28,590 nucleotides of DNA from Verrucomicrobiota bacterium (GTDB lineage Bacteria; Verrucomicrobiota; Verrucomicrobiia; Methylacidiphilales; Verrucolacustridaceae): assembly GCA_010028775.1 (NCBI GenBank), contig RHAF01000004.1, positions 1 through 28,590 on the forward strand, read 5' to 3'. Positions 16,730-23,411 of the stretch are shown here, in pieces. Below the pieces are notes generated by a model. The model worked only from the letters and a program-made list of their open reading frames with translations. It did no database searches and had not been told where the DNA came from. The stretch's first letter is position 1, and each line of letters opens with the position of its first letter. Made by a program: the position numbers and the translations under genes.

Positions 16730-17493
16730 CGGGCAAAGAGCGTGCCGGGAGGCGTGGCCAAGGCGCTCTTCACCAGCACCCCCGTTTGACGCCCGTCGGC
16801 GATCACCACGGGAATCCCCCGCCCCATCGCCAAGCGGGCCGCCTCCAGTTTGGAAAGCATGCCTCCGACCGAGCCCGCGCTTCCGGCCCCGCCGGCACAG
16901 GCTTGGGTTGCCGCATCGATCCTTCTCACCCGCCGGATCAGCAGACCGGTTCCGTCCGGACGGCTCATCAGGCCGGGGGCATCCGTCAGGATCACCAGCC
17001 GATCCGCCTCCGCAAGTATGGCCACGTGGGCCGAAAGGCGGTCGTTATCCCCAAAGGCGTTAAGCAGGGCGATCTCCTCGAAAGACAGAGCATCGTTCTC
17101 GTTGAAAATGGGAATGCATTTCCTTTGCCGTAGAAGGGTCTGCAAGGTGGCCCGCGTGTTGTCGTAAATCCGGCGGCTGTCCAGATCCCATGAGGTCAGA
17201 AGAATCTGGGCCACGAGAAGTTTGTGGGGAGCCAAGGCGGCACCGTACGCCTTCATCAGCAGGGGCTGGCCGATGGTGGCGCAGGCCTGCATTTCCGGCC
17301 GCGAGGTGGGGCGCTTTTTTAGCCGCAGGGCCTGCATGCCCGCGCGGATCGCCCCGGAGCTGACAAGAATGACCTCATGCCCCTTCTGCCGGAGCCGGGC
17401 GATTTCCCTCGCCCAACCCTGCATCCGGGCCTGCGCCAAGCCGCCCTCGGGGGAGCCAAGCAGACTGCTGCCGATTTTGATGACCAACCTCAT
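16726..17493 (-). CDS. proB: Glutamate 5-kinase, short form without PUA domain
   Basis: ProB phosphorylates glutamate to gamma-glutamyl phosphate, the committed and usually proline-inhibited step of proline synthesis. The 255 residues form a complete amino-acid-kinase domain: VIKIGSSLLG at the start, VILVSSGAIRAGMQAL, NENDALSFEEI and FGDNDRLSAHVA, the ATP-site region ILTDAPGLMSRPDG, and VGGMLSKLEAARLA. The chain stops after this domain, so the C-terminal PUA domain of the roughly 367-residue E. coli enzyme is absent; short ProB forms are known elsewhere. ATG at 17493 has GGAG upstream. It begins 13 bases after the YqjK-like gene and is coupled to proA by ATGA. Confidence 0.95.
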   Translation of the reverse strand: MRLVIKIGSSLLGSPEGGLAQARMQGWAREIARLRQKGHEVILVSSGAIRAGMQALRLKKRPTSRPEMQACATIGQPLLMKAYGAALAPHKLLVAQILLTSWDLDSRRIYDNTRATLQTLLRQRKCIPIFNENDALSFEEIALLNAFGDNDRLSAHVAILAEADRLVILTDAPGLMSRPDGTGLLIRRVRRIDAATQACAGGAGSAGSVGGMLSKLEAARLAMGRGIPVVIADGRQTGVLVKSALATPPGTLFAR

Positions 17494-17506
17494 AAAGAGC
17501 TCCGGT

Positions 17507-17818
17507 TCAGTCTTTTTTTGCCCGACCCCAGACTTGGGCGATTTGCTGCACCAGGCGTAGCCCGGCCAAAACGCGCCCGCCCAGCCCGAGGCCGTGGCCG
17601 GCGACTTTTTTTCCGGGATAAAAAAGGGAAACCAAGGTCAGGCCCAGCCCGCCCCATCGGGCACCCAACCGAAGGACGTTCTCCCCCTCGTCGAGCCAAT
17701 GTCCAAGGGAGGAAGCCTGGGCGCAGGCACGGCGAAACTCCCACCCCGCCCGGCGTGAGGAGGCCTGACACGCCAGGCGGATCTGCCGCGCCCGGGTCAG
17801 CGCCGGGAGCTCAACCAT
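17507..17818 (-). CDS. Small YqjK-like basic protein
   Basis: This 103-residue protein is rich in Arg, Ala and Gly. Residues 8-45 form an amphipathic basic helix (RARQIRLACQASSRRAGWEF), and about 50-95 contain two weakly hydrophobic stretches (WGGLGLTLVSLFY; GLGLGGRVLAGLRLV). In enterobacteria, yqjD-yqjE-yqjK encode a DUF883 protein, a holin-X-type protein and a small basic protein in that order. The same three-gene order occurs here, and that is the main reason for the call. Sequence similarity to YqjK itself is weak by eye. The start overlaps the YqjE-like gene by 22 bases. It may act at the inner membrane, perhaps under stress, but that is inference. Confidence 0.6.
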   Translation of the reverse strand: MVELPALTRARQIRLACQASSRRAGWEFRRACAQASSLGHWLDEGENVLRLGARWGGLGLTLVSLFYPGKKVAGHGLGLGGRVLAGLRLVQQIAQVWGRAKKD

Positions 17819-18162
17819 TCCCGGTCCCTCTGGAATTCAGCCACCGTGTCGGAAAAAGGCATACCCTCCCCCTGGATCCGTTTGCGCATCCGCAGAAAAG
17901 CCGCCCAAGCTCCCAGCCCGTAAAGCACCGCCAATCCCACCAGCGCCAACAGGCGGGCATGAGGATCGGCCCACACGGAAAGCACCACCGCGAGCGAGGC
18001 CACCAGCAGGGAGAGAGCCCCCAGAATGAGGGCGGCCCCCAGCCAAAGGATCGCCTCCACCGCCCTCCACTTCTCCTCCTGCAACTCGGCGCCCAAAAGC
18101 CGCAACCGCTGTTCCACCACCTGGATGGAAGTCAGGGCAAGATCACGCAGGGCGGAAATCAT
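17797..18162 (-). CDS. YqjE-like holin-X superfamily membrane protein
   Basis: The 121-residue protein has an N-terminal amphipathic helix (ALRDLALTSIQVVEQRLRLLGAEL), then two membrane helices at about 38-62 and 70-92, and a charged C-terminal tail (RMRKRIQGEG to REWLSSRR). This layout is typical of the phage-holin-like YqjE/Actinobacterial holin-X family (DUF1469). Despite the name these are chromosomal inner-membrane proteins of unknown function, and no phage genes are near. ATG at 18162 has AGGAA about eight bases upstream and lies 15 bases after the DUF883 stop. It forms a group with the DUF883 and YqjK-like genes. Confidence 0.83.
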   Translation of the reverse strand: MISALRDLALTSIQVVEQRLRLLGAELQEEKWRAVEAILWLGAALILGALSLLVASLAVVLSVWADPHARLLALVGLAVLYGLGAWAAFLRMRKRIQGEGMPFSDTVAEFQRDREWLSSRR

Positions 18163-18177
18163 CGCTCAGTTCCTTGT

Positions 18178-18494
18178 TCAACGACGGTTGATCAGGGCTC
18201 CAATCATCAGACCGGCCACCAAGGCCACCCCCACCGATTCGTAAGGGTGCTTGCGGATCATCCGATCCGCCTCCTTGATACCCTCCTCCGCCACTTCCTT
18301 CACATCCTCAAGGCTCTGGAATTTCTCTTTGGCCGACTCGATTTTCTTCGCCAGTTGCTGCCGCACCTCCCGGGCTTTGTCGCCCAACTGGCCTGCAAAA
18401 GCTCCTCGGCATGGGAGATCACCTCCCGGACATCATGCTGGATTTTGGTGGAAGCCGCTTGTCGGAGGGTTTTTTTGGATCGGGATTTGGCCAT
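18178..18494 (-). pseudogene. YqjD/ElaB-type (DUF883) membrane protein, split by a frameshift
   Basis: Two reading frames together spell one DUF883 protein. The first, from ATG at 18494 with AGGAT upstream, gives MAKSRSKKTLRQAASTKIQ and then VREVISHAEELL, the usual N-terminal helix. The second frame resumes with AGQLGDKAREVRQQLAKKI and ends in the typical tail YESVGVALVAGLMIGALINRR (membrane anchor plus Arg-Arg end). The join falls at about 18392-18406, near a run of four T on the coding strand (18397-18400). Restoring one base would give a protein of 105 residues, the normal family length. The family anchors to the inner membrane and is linked in E. coli to stationary-phase ribosome binding. 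The change could be a true mutation, a sequencing error in the short run, or slippage. Flanking genes and spacing are intact. Confidence 0.75.
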
Positions 18495-18556
18495 CCGGAT
18501 ATCCTGCCCATCCCGCTCCACGGTAGCAAGTTCCCCGCCCCCGGATCCTCCCCCGC

Positions 18557-19711
18557 CTAAACCTCCAAGTCTTTGGATGCCAAACGTTTTTCCAAAAGAG
18601 TCCGGGCCCGATGGCGCGCCCTCAGACGGGGGTCAAACCAGATCTCCCCGAACATCTGACCCAGAACGCTGAAAACCCCCAAAAGAGGCATGGCCAAAAG
18701 GAGCCCATAAACTCCTCCCAGCATTCCCCCGCAAAAAATCATCATTACTGTGATCAGGGGATGCATCCGCAGGGCCCGCCCCACGGTCATCGGCGTGTAG
18801 ACAAATTCGTCCAGCATCCTGACCACCAGAAAAAGCAGTACCACCGCCAGCATCATCCAACCGGCTTGAGGCGCCTTGACCGCACAAGTCGCCACCGCCA
18901 CCAACCCCCCCAGAGCCGAACCGATGTATGGCACCCACGCGAAAACCGCGCAGATCAATCCCAGCAGCATGGCATCGCGGAAACCAAAAATTCCAGGTCC
19001 CTGGCCCAGGGCCCACAGGCCCAATCCCAAGGTCACCGTGTCCAGCAGGGTCAACCCCAACATGCCGCGAAAATAGGCGTGCATCTGCCGGTTCAACCGG
19101 TCGAAAAGAATCAGGGTCTTTTCAAAAAAAGCATTGGGCACCGCCCTCAGCACCAGGCGGTGGAAAGCGGCGCCGTCCCGAAGGAAGAAAAAAGCCAGAA
19201 AAGGAACGAGCAGCAGGCTGGGAAGCCAGTGGAGAAGAAAAAGGGCTGTGTCCGTGATGTACTCCTTGCCCGAGGTGGAGGCAAAGCGGTCGATTTGGCT
19301 TTGAAATGCCTCCGCCAGCTTCGCCTTCTTGGCAAAACGGAATTTCTCCTCCAGCAAATGGAGGTTGTTCTGAATCACCTGCTGCAACCGGTCCCAATAC
19401 TCGGGCAGATGAGCCTGAAATTCGGAAAGACCGTTGAGCATCGCCGGCAAAATGGTGACCGAGGCGATGGCGGTCATCAAAAAGGCCACCCCCAGGAAAA
19501 TTCCCAGCGCCTGTTTCGGAGTGGCCCCGGCCAACTGCATCCGCTGGAGCAATGGCTCCACCAGATAATAAAAGACCACGGCCAGCACCAGAGGCAGGGT
19601 CAGCCAGGCAATCGTGTTGAGCAGAACGATGGCCCCCAGGGTGAACAGGATCACCGCCACCCAAATGATGGGATGTTCCAGAGAACGGGTGGTTGGATTC
19701 CCCCGGTTCAC
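18557..19711 (-). CDS. AI-2E family / PerM-type permease
   Basis: This 384-residue membrane protein has about seven or eight hydrophobic helices. Helices near 14-50 and 66-92 open the chain. A charged amphipathic region (about 95-150; LHLLEEKFRFAKKAKLAEA) separates them from a C-terminal block with FAWVPYIGSALGGLVAVA, VRMLDEFVYTPMTVGRALRMHPL and GGVYGLLLAMPLLGVFSVL, which are family signatures. Members export autoinducer-2 in some species and act as Na+/H+ antiporters or unknown permeases in others, so substrate is not predicted. The start GTG overlaps the stop of the cyclic-nucleotide-binding gene as GTGA, and a 62-base gap leads to the DUF883 gene. Confidence 0.88.
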   Translation of the reverse strand: MNRGNPTTRSLEHPIIWVAVILFTLGAIVLLNTIAWLTLPLVLAVVFYYLVEPLLQRMQLAGATPKQALGIFLGVAFLMTAIASVTILPAMLNGLSEFQAHLPEYWDRLQQVIQNNLHLLEEKFRFAKKAKLAEAFQSQIDRFASTSGKEYITDTALFLLHWLPSLLLVPFLAFFFLRDGAAFHRLVLRAVPNAFFEKTLILFDRLNRQMHAYFRGMLGLTLLDTVTLGLGLWALGQGPGIFGFRDAMLLGLICAVFAWVPYIGSALGGLVAVATCAVKAPQAGWMMLAVVLLFLVVRMLDEFVYTPMTVGRALRMHPLITVMMIFCGGMLGGVYGLLLAMPLLGVFSVLGQMFGEIWFDPRLRARHRARTLLEKRLASKDLEV

Positions 19712-20196
19712 GCCGTCAGGGATTTCTCCAGGTGTCCGTCGGCCGTCTGCCTCATCCGGGCCTCGAGAACCCGGGCCACGCCCATGGCGATCTTATAGCC
19801 CAATCGCGGACGTCCCTCGACCAACCGGAGCAACTCTGGCCGGAACATGGCCAGCACCGTGGTCGGTTCCGTCGCCATCACCGTGGCCACCCTCGGGCTG
19901 GCTCCCAGCATGGCCATTTCGCCGAAGGATTCCCCCGGCCCGATATCCCCCAACGTCTTTTTTTTCAGCATCCCCCTGCGGACCGCGCGAAGTTTTCCGG
20001 TGATCACCACGTACATGCCCTCGCCCTCCTCCCCTTCGTCAAAAACAATCTCTCCCTCCAAAAAATGCCGCTCATGCAGGTGCAGACGGAGAGCTTCCAG
20101 CTCGGCACGGGTGCACTCCCGAAAAACCGGCACCCCCGAGACGACCTGAAGCATAGGATCCAGCGGGGGCGGGCGGAAAAAATTCAGCAAATTCAT
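19708..20196 (-). CDS. Cyclic-nucleotide-binding-domain protein
   Basis: The 162-residue protein is almost entirely one CRP-like cyclic-nucleotide-binding domain. After a short lead (MNLLNFFRPPPLDPMLQ) comes the beta roll: FLEGEIVFDEGEEGEGMYVVITGKL, then the phosphate-binding cassette GESFGEMAMLGASPRVATVMA with the Glu and Arg that contact the ribose and phosphate. No DNA-binding helix-turn-helix follows, so it is not a transcription factor by itself. It more likely senses a nucleotide and acts through a partner, perhaps the permease next to it, to which it is coupled by GTGA. I chose ATG at 20196; ATG at 20208 is possible. Longer in-frame starts would run into the divergent STAS gene. Confidence 0.83.
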   Translation of the reverse strand: MNLLNFFRPPPLDPMLQVVSGVPVFRECTRAELEALRLHLHERHFLEGEIVFDEGEEGEGMYVVITGKLRAVRRGMLKKKTLGDIGPGESFGEMAMLGASPRVATVMATEPTTVLAMFRPELLRLVEGRPRLGYKIAMGVARVLEARMRQTADGHLEKSLTA

Positions 20197-20293
20197 GAGT
20201 CGCAACATTCTCCCGAACGATCCCCCATCGCCAGTGAAAAATTCGCCCTTTCCGCTTGGGATCGCCCCCCTCTTGGCATAAAAAAGAGAATTC

Positions 20294-20641
20294 ATGGAGA
20301 TCACGGAAAAAGCCGACGGGGAAATCCTCATCCTCTCCGTTTCGGGGGAAATCGACCTTAACCAATCCCCCGCCCTCCGCACGGCCCTGCGGGCCAAAGC
20401 CGCCGCCAAGACGCCCCGCCTGCTGCTCGATTTTGCCGCCGTCCTCTATATCGACTCCTCCGGCCTGGCCACCCTGATCGAGTATTACCAAAGTGCGCGG
20501 GCCTTCTCCGGGAAGCTGGCCCTTTGCTCGCTCGCCCCCCGTGTGCGCAGCTCCTTTGACCTCGTTCGCCTGAGCGAGGTCTTCTCTATTTTCCCCGATC
20601 GGGCCTCGGCCTGCCAGGCTCTCACCTCCGGTTCGTCTTGA
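20294..20641 (+). CDS. STAS-domain protein (anti-sigma factor antagonist / MlaB-like)
   Basis: This 115-residue protein is a single STAS domain. The key stretch is VLYIDSSGLATLIEYY, where Ser55 is the position phosphorylated in anti-anti-sigma factors such as SpoIIAA and RsbV. The start ILILSVSGEIDLNQSPALR is also typical. Two roles are possible. As first gene of an mlaE-mlaF-mlaD run it could be MlaB, the STAS subunit that binds the transporter ATPase. The phosphorylatable DSSG and the RsbW-like kinase downstream instead suggest a partner-switching regulator. The sequence cannot settle which, and one protein might do both. Its stop overlaps the mlaE start as TTGA. Confidence 0.9.
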   Translation: MEITEKADGEILILSVSGEIDLNQSPALRTALRAKAAAKTPRLLLDFAAVLYIDSSGLATLIEYYQSARAFSGKLALCSLAPRVRSSFDLVRLSEVFSIFPDRASACQALTSGSS

Positions 20642-21414
20642 AATTTCTCGTCCGACTGCTCCGCCGCAGCGAGGGGAACGGATACTGGGTTCTCAACGCA
20701 AGAATCTATTCCTTCCTGTTGTGGGGATTGAGCAATCCCAAGATCCTTTCCCCGGCCCTGACCCTTGGACAAATGATCCGCATCGGCGTTCAGGCTCTCC
20801 CCATGGCCAGCCTCGTGGCTCTGAGCGTCGGCTTCATCCTCGCCATGCAGGCCTCCACCGAACTCGGAAAACTGGGGGCCGACTCCTTCATTCCCGATCT
20901 GGTCTCCCTCAGCCTACTGCGGGAGCTGGGTCCTCTTCTCATCGCCATCATTGTGGTCGGCCGGAGCGGTTCGGCCGTCACGGCGGAAATCGGCACCATG
21001 AAGGTCAATGAGGAGATCGAGGCCCTCAAGGTCATGGCCATCTCGCCCGTGCGCTATCTGGTCGTTCCCCGCTACCTGGCCCTCGTCATCATGCTGCCGA
21101 TCCTGACCATTTTTGGAAATTGCGTCGGCCTGGCTGGAGGCTGGGCCGTTTGCGCCGGCACTCTCGACATGCCCACCTCCTTTTACATCCGCCACGCGGT
21201 CGACCGACCGGAACTGTGGGACCTCTACTCCGGATTGATCAAAAGTTTTGTCTTTGCCCACCTCATCATCACCATTGCCTGCCATCAGGGGCTGAACGTC
21301 GAGGGAGGCGCCGAGGGGGTTGGTCAAGCCACCACCAAATCCGTGGTTTTTTCCATCCTCTGGATCATCATCTCGGATGCCATCCTGACCGGGCTCTTCT
21401 TTTTTGTTTCATGA
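20638..21414 (+). CDS. mlaE: MlaE-type phospholipid transporter permease
   Basis: MlaE is the inner-membrane permease of the MCE/Mla system, which moves phospholipids between the inner and outer membranes. The 258 residues match the family. Visible signatures are the amphipathic start, FILAMQASTELGKLGADSF, LLRELGPLLIAIIVVGRSGSAVTAEIGTMKV, NEEIEALKVMAISP and LVVPRYLALVIMLPILTIF, with about five membrane helices. Start is TTG at 20638, overlapping the STAS stop as TTGA. It is coupled to mlaF by ATGA. With mlaF and mlaD present, the core complex is complete; the periplasmic carrier MlaC and the lipoprotein MlaA are not seen in this window. Confidence 0.95.
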   Translation: MKFLVRLLRRSEGNGYWVLNARIYSFLLWGLSNPKILSPALTLGQMIRIGVQALPMASLVALSVGFILAMQASTELGKLGADSFIPDLVSLSLLRELGPLLIAIIVVGRSGSAVTAEIGTMKVNEEIEALKVMAISPVRYLVVPRYLALVIMLPILTIFGNCVGLAGGWAVCAGTLDMPTSFYIRHAVDRPELWDLYSGLIKSFVFAHLIITIACHQGLNVEGGAEGVGQATTKSVVFSILWIIISDAILTGLFFFVS

Positions 21415-22253
21415 AAACCAAAACCGAGAAAACGGCCGATGCCTCCGATGTCATCCTCGAGGTGCGCGACCTCGTTCAGATTTTCAACGGCCGGGCCGTG
21501 CTTAACGGACTCAATTTCAAGGTCCGCCGGGGTGAGACCTTCATCATCATGGGCGGGAGCGGATGCGGCAAAACCACGCTCCTGCGGATCCTTATCGGGG
21601 CCCAAAAACCCACCTCGGGCTCGGTCCATCTTTTCGGTGAGGACATCACCGGGCTGGAGCCGTGGGAGCTGGACCGCGTCCGGCTCCGTTTCGGCATGAA
21701 TTTCCAATTCGGCGCCCTTTTCCAGTCCATGACCGTGGGAGAAAACATCGCCCTTCCCCTCCGGGAGCACAGCCGTGTGGATCCCTCCCTCATCGAGATG
21801 GTCGTCAAAATGAAGCTCGAGTTGGTCGGCCTCACCGGGTTTGAGAACTTCAAGCCGTCCGAGATCAGCGGAGGCATGCGCAAAAGGGTGGGCCTGGCCC
21901 GGGCCCTTGCGCTGGATCCCGAACTTCTCTTCAGCGACGAGCCGACCTCAGGCCTCGACCCCGTGATGACCGCGGTGGTCGACCAACTCACCCTCGACAG
22001 CACGCGCAAGATCGGGGTGACCGCGGTGGTCGTCAGCCACGACATGACCAGCGCCTTCCGTATTGCCACCCGTATGCTCATGCTGGGCAGCGGCCCGCGC
22101 CAGGGCGAGATCGTGGCCGAGGGAACCCCCGAAGAGATCAAAAACAACCCTGATCCCTTTCTGCAGCAGTTTATCCGCGGGGAGGCCGACGGCCCCATCC
22201 CCTTCCGCCTTTCCCAAGATGATTACTTGAAACACCTGCTGGGGGACGGCTGA
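21411..22253 (+). CDS. mlaF: MlaF-type ATP-binding subunit
   Basis: MlaF is the cytoplasmic ATPase that drives MlaE. The 280-residue protein has Walker A GGSGCGKTT (48-56), the coupling region MNFQFGALFQSMTVGENIALPL, signature SGGMRKR (153-159; the MlaF/Mkl form), Walker B LLFSDE with Glu177, and switch His210. The FQFGALF loop and SGGMRKR place it in the MCE-transporter branch of ABC ATPases, not a generic importer. The start ATG at 21411 overlaps the mlaE stop as ATGA; a longer in-frame stretch upstream lies within mlaE and is rejected. A 13-base gap separates it from mlaD. Confidence 0.95.
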   Translation: MKTKTEKTADASDVILEVRDLVQIFNGRAVLNGLNFKVRRGETFIIMGGSGCGKTTLLRILIGAQKPTSGSVHLFGEDITGLEPWELDRVRLRFGMNFQFGALFQSMTVGENIALPLREHSRVDPSLIEMVVKMKLELVGLTGFENFKPSEISGGMRKRVGLARALALDPELLFSDEPTSGLDPVMTAVVDQLTLDSTRKIGVTAVVVSHDMTSAFRIATRMLMLGSGPRQGEIVAEGTPEEIKNNPDPFLQQFIRGEADGPIPFRLSQDDYLKHLLGDG

Positions 22254-22266
22254 ATAACGACCCGCC

Positions 22267-22971
22267 ATGAAAGTCATCCGCGCCGAATTCCTCATCGCCG
22301 TCTCGGTGATCGTTTCCAGCCTCGTGCTACTGGGCGCCCTGTCTCTGGCCATCTCCGGAGTTCATCTGGATCGCCCAAAAAACACCCTGACGGTCGATCT
22401 TCCCAGCGCGGTGGGACTCTCCCAGGAGGCCGCCGTCCGTTACGCCGGCACCCCCGTCGGGAAAATTCGGTCGATGCGTCCACTCAACGATGAGGAGAGG
22501 GCCCATGCCTCTCCTGGTTGCGCCATCCGGCTGATTCTCGATATCCATGAGAAGCTGCCCATCTTGCGTGTTGGCACCACCGCCTCGATCGCCGCCGACA
22601 CCGTTCTCGGGGAGAAATATCTCAATCTGGAACCCGGGCCGGTGATCAATCCCGCCCTGCCCTCTGACACCATCCTTTACGCCAAACGCTCCGCCAGCCT
22701 CGACGAGGTCATGACCTCCGGAAAACAGCTGCTCGACGGCGTTAACGATCTCCTGACGAAAAACGATTCCGCCATCTCCCAGGCGATCCTCGACCTGAAG
22801 AACGTCCTCGAGAACTTCAAAGTCATCGCCACCTACGGCAAAACCTTCATGGGCACCGTGGCCCGCAAGCCGTGGCGGCTGATTTTCGGCGGGCCCGTGC
22901 CGCGACTGCCCTCGGAGGACACGATTCTCAGGAGCGACAAACCCATTCCCGCCCCCGTCCCGAACGACTGA
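22267..22971 (+). CDS. mlaD: MCE-domain substrate-binding protein MlaD
   Basis: MlaD is anchored in the inner membrane and forms a hexameric ring that holds phospholipid for MlaFE. The 234 residues contain one membrane helix at about 10-30 (AVSVIVSSLVLLGALSLAI), then a single MCE domain at about 40-125 (TVDLPSAVGLSQEAAVRYAG, TPVGKIRSM, LRVGTTASIAADTVLGEKYLNL). A helical region follows (LDEVMTSGKQLLDGVNDLL and further), and then a Pro-rich tail. An Asp/Glu-rich insertion (PLNDEERAHASP) occurs in the MCE domain. It is in the expected place after mlaF. Confidence 0.9.
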   Translation: MKVIRAEFLIAVSVIVSSLVLLGALSLAISGVHLDRPKNTLTVDLPSAVGLSQEAAVRYAGTPVGKIRSMRPLNDEERAHASPGCAIRLILDIHEKLPILRVGTTASIAADTVLGEKYLNLEPGPVINPALPSDTILYAKRSASLDEVMTSGKQLLDGVNDLLTKNDSAISQAILDLKNVLENFKVIATYGKTFMGTVARKPWRLIFGGPVPRLPSEDTILRSDKPIPAPVPND

Positions 22972-22979
22972 GGACGACG

Positions 22980-23411
22980 GTGCCCCCTCCCCTTCCCACT
23001 CCGGAGGCCGTTGTTGATATTGAGCTGGCTCCGCCCAGGCTGCACGGCCTGCGCCAGTTGGCTGAAAAATGGGCGGTGCACACCGGTTTTTCCGATGAGG
23101 CCACAGGCCGGATCCTCGCTGGAATCGACGAAGCCTTGGCCAACATTCACCTGCACGCCTACGGCGGTCGGCCCGGTCCGGTCAGAATGGAAATACGTCA
23201 AACGAAGGCGGAACTGGTCTTTGAATTGTCCGACCAAGGCAAGGCCTACGAGACCGGTCGCGTCCTCGGACGCCACCCAGGGGAGTTTGGGCAGGGCGGA
23301 TGGGGTACCGTGATGATGCAAGCGGCTTTCCATCGCATCGAGCGCCGTCGCGTGGGGGATAAAAATATCCTGCTTCTCGCGCGCTCCCTTCCGGGCAAAA
23401 AAGAGGGGTGA
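22980..23411 (+). CDS. RsbW-like anti-sigma serine kinase (HATPase domain)
   Basis: The 143-residue protein is a GHKL-type ATPase of the RsbW/SpoIIAB class. The N-box is clear (GIDEALANIHLHAYGG, with Glu and Asn in place), the G1-like SDQGK motif follows, and the G2 region is GEFGQGGWGTVMMQAAF. Such kinases phosphorylate a STAS partner and hold a sigma factor or other target. A matching STAS protein lies four genes upstream. No sigma factor gene is seen nearby, so the target is unknown. GTG at 22980 is used, with AGGA upstream; the gene begins nine bases after mlaD. The G1 and G2 boxes diverge somewhat from the textbook forms, so kinase activity is likely but not certain. Confidence 0.85.
   Translation: MPPPLPTPEAVVDIELAPPRLHGLRQLAEKWAVHTGFSDEATGRILAGIDEALANIHLHAYGGRPGPVRMEIRQTKAELVFELSDQGKAYETGRVLGRHPGEFGQGGWGTVMMQAAFHRIERRRVGDKNILLLARSLPGKKEG

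Noticed and set aside
15497..16789. A 430-residue plus-strand open frame opposite proA
   Set aside because: It mirrors proA, which has its catalytic Cys and family signatures. No ribosome site or recognisable domain supports the antisense frame.
17797..18162. Prophage remnant suggested by a holin-like protein
   Set aside because: The holin-X/YqjE family is chromosomal and widespread. No endolysin, integrase, capsid or other phage gene is present, and the YqjD/YqjK-like neighbours explain it.
17377..18672. A 431-residue plus-strand open frame opposite proB and the YqjDEK-like genes
   Set aside because: Composition is typical of antisense translation (Pro, Arg, His and Gln rich). It crosses several well-supported minus-strand genes and a frameshift without any signal of its own.
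18611..19798. A 395-residue plus-strand open frame opposite the AI-2E-type permease
   Set aside because: It is rich in Gln, His and Pro, the mirror image of a hydrophobic membrane protein. The minus-strand gene has clear family motifs.
20250..20285. Possible promoter (TTGGGA, then CATAAA) upstream of the STAS gene
   Set aside because: Match to the sigma-70 consensus is weak, spacing is short and the leader would be only about a dozen bases.
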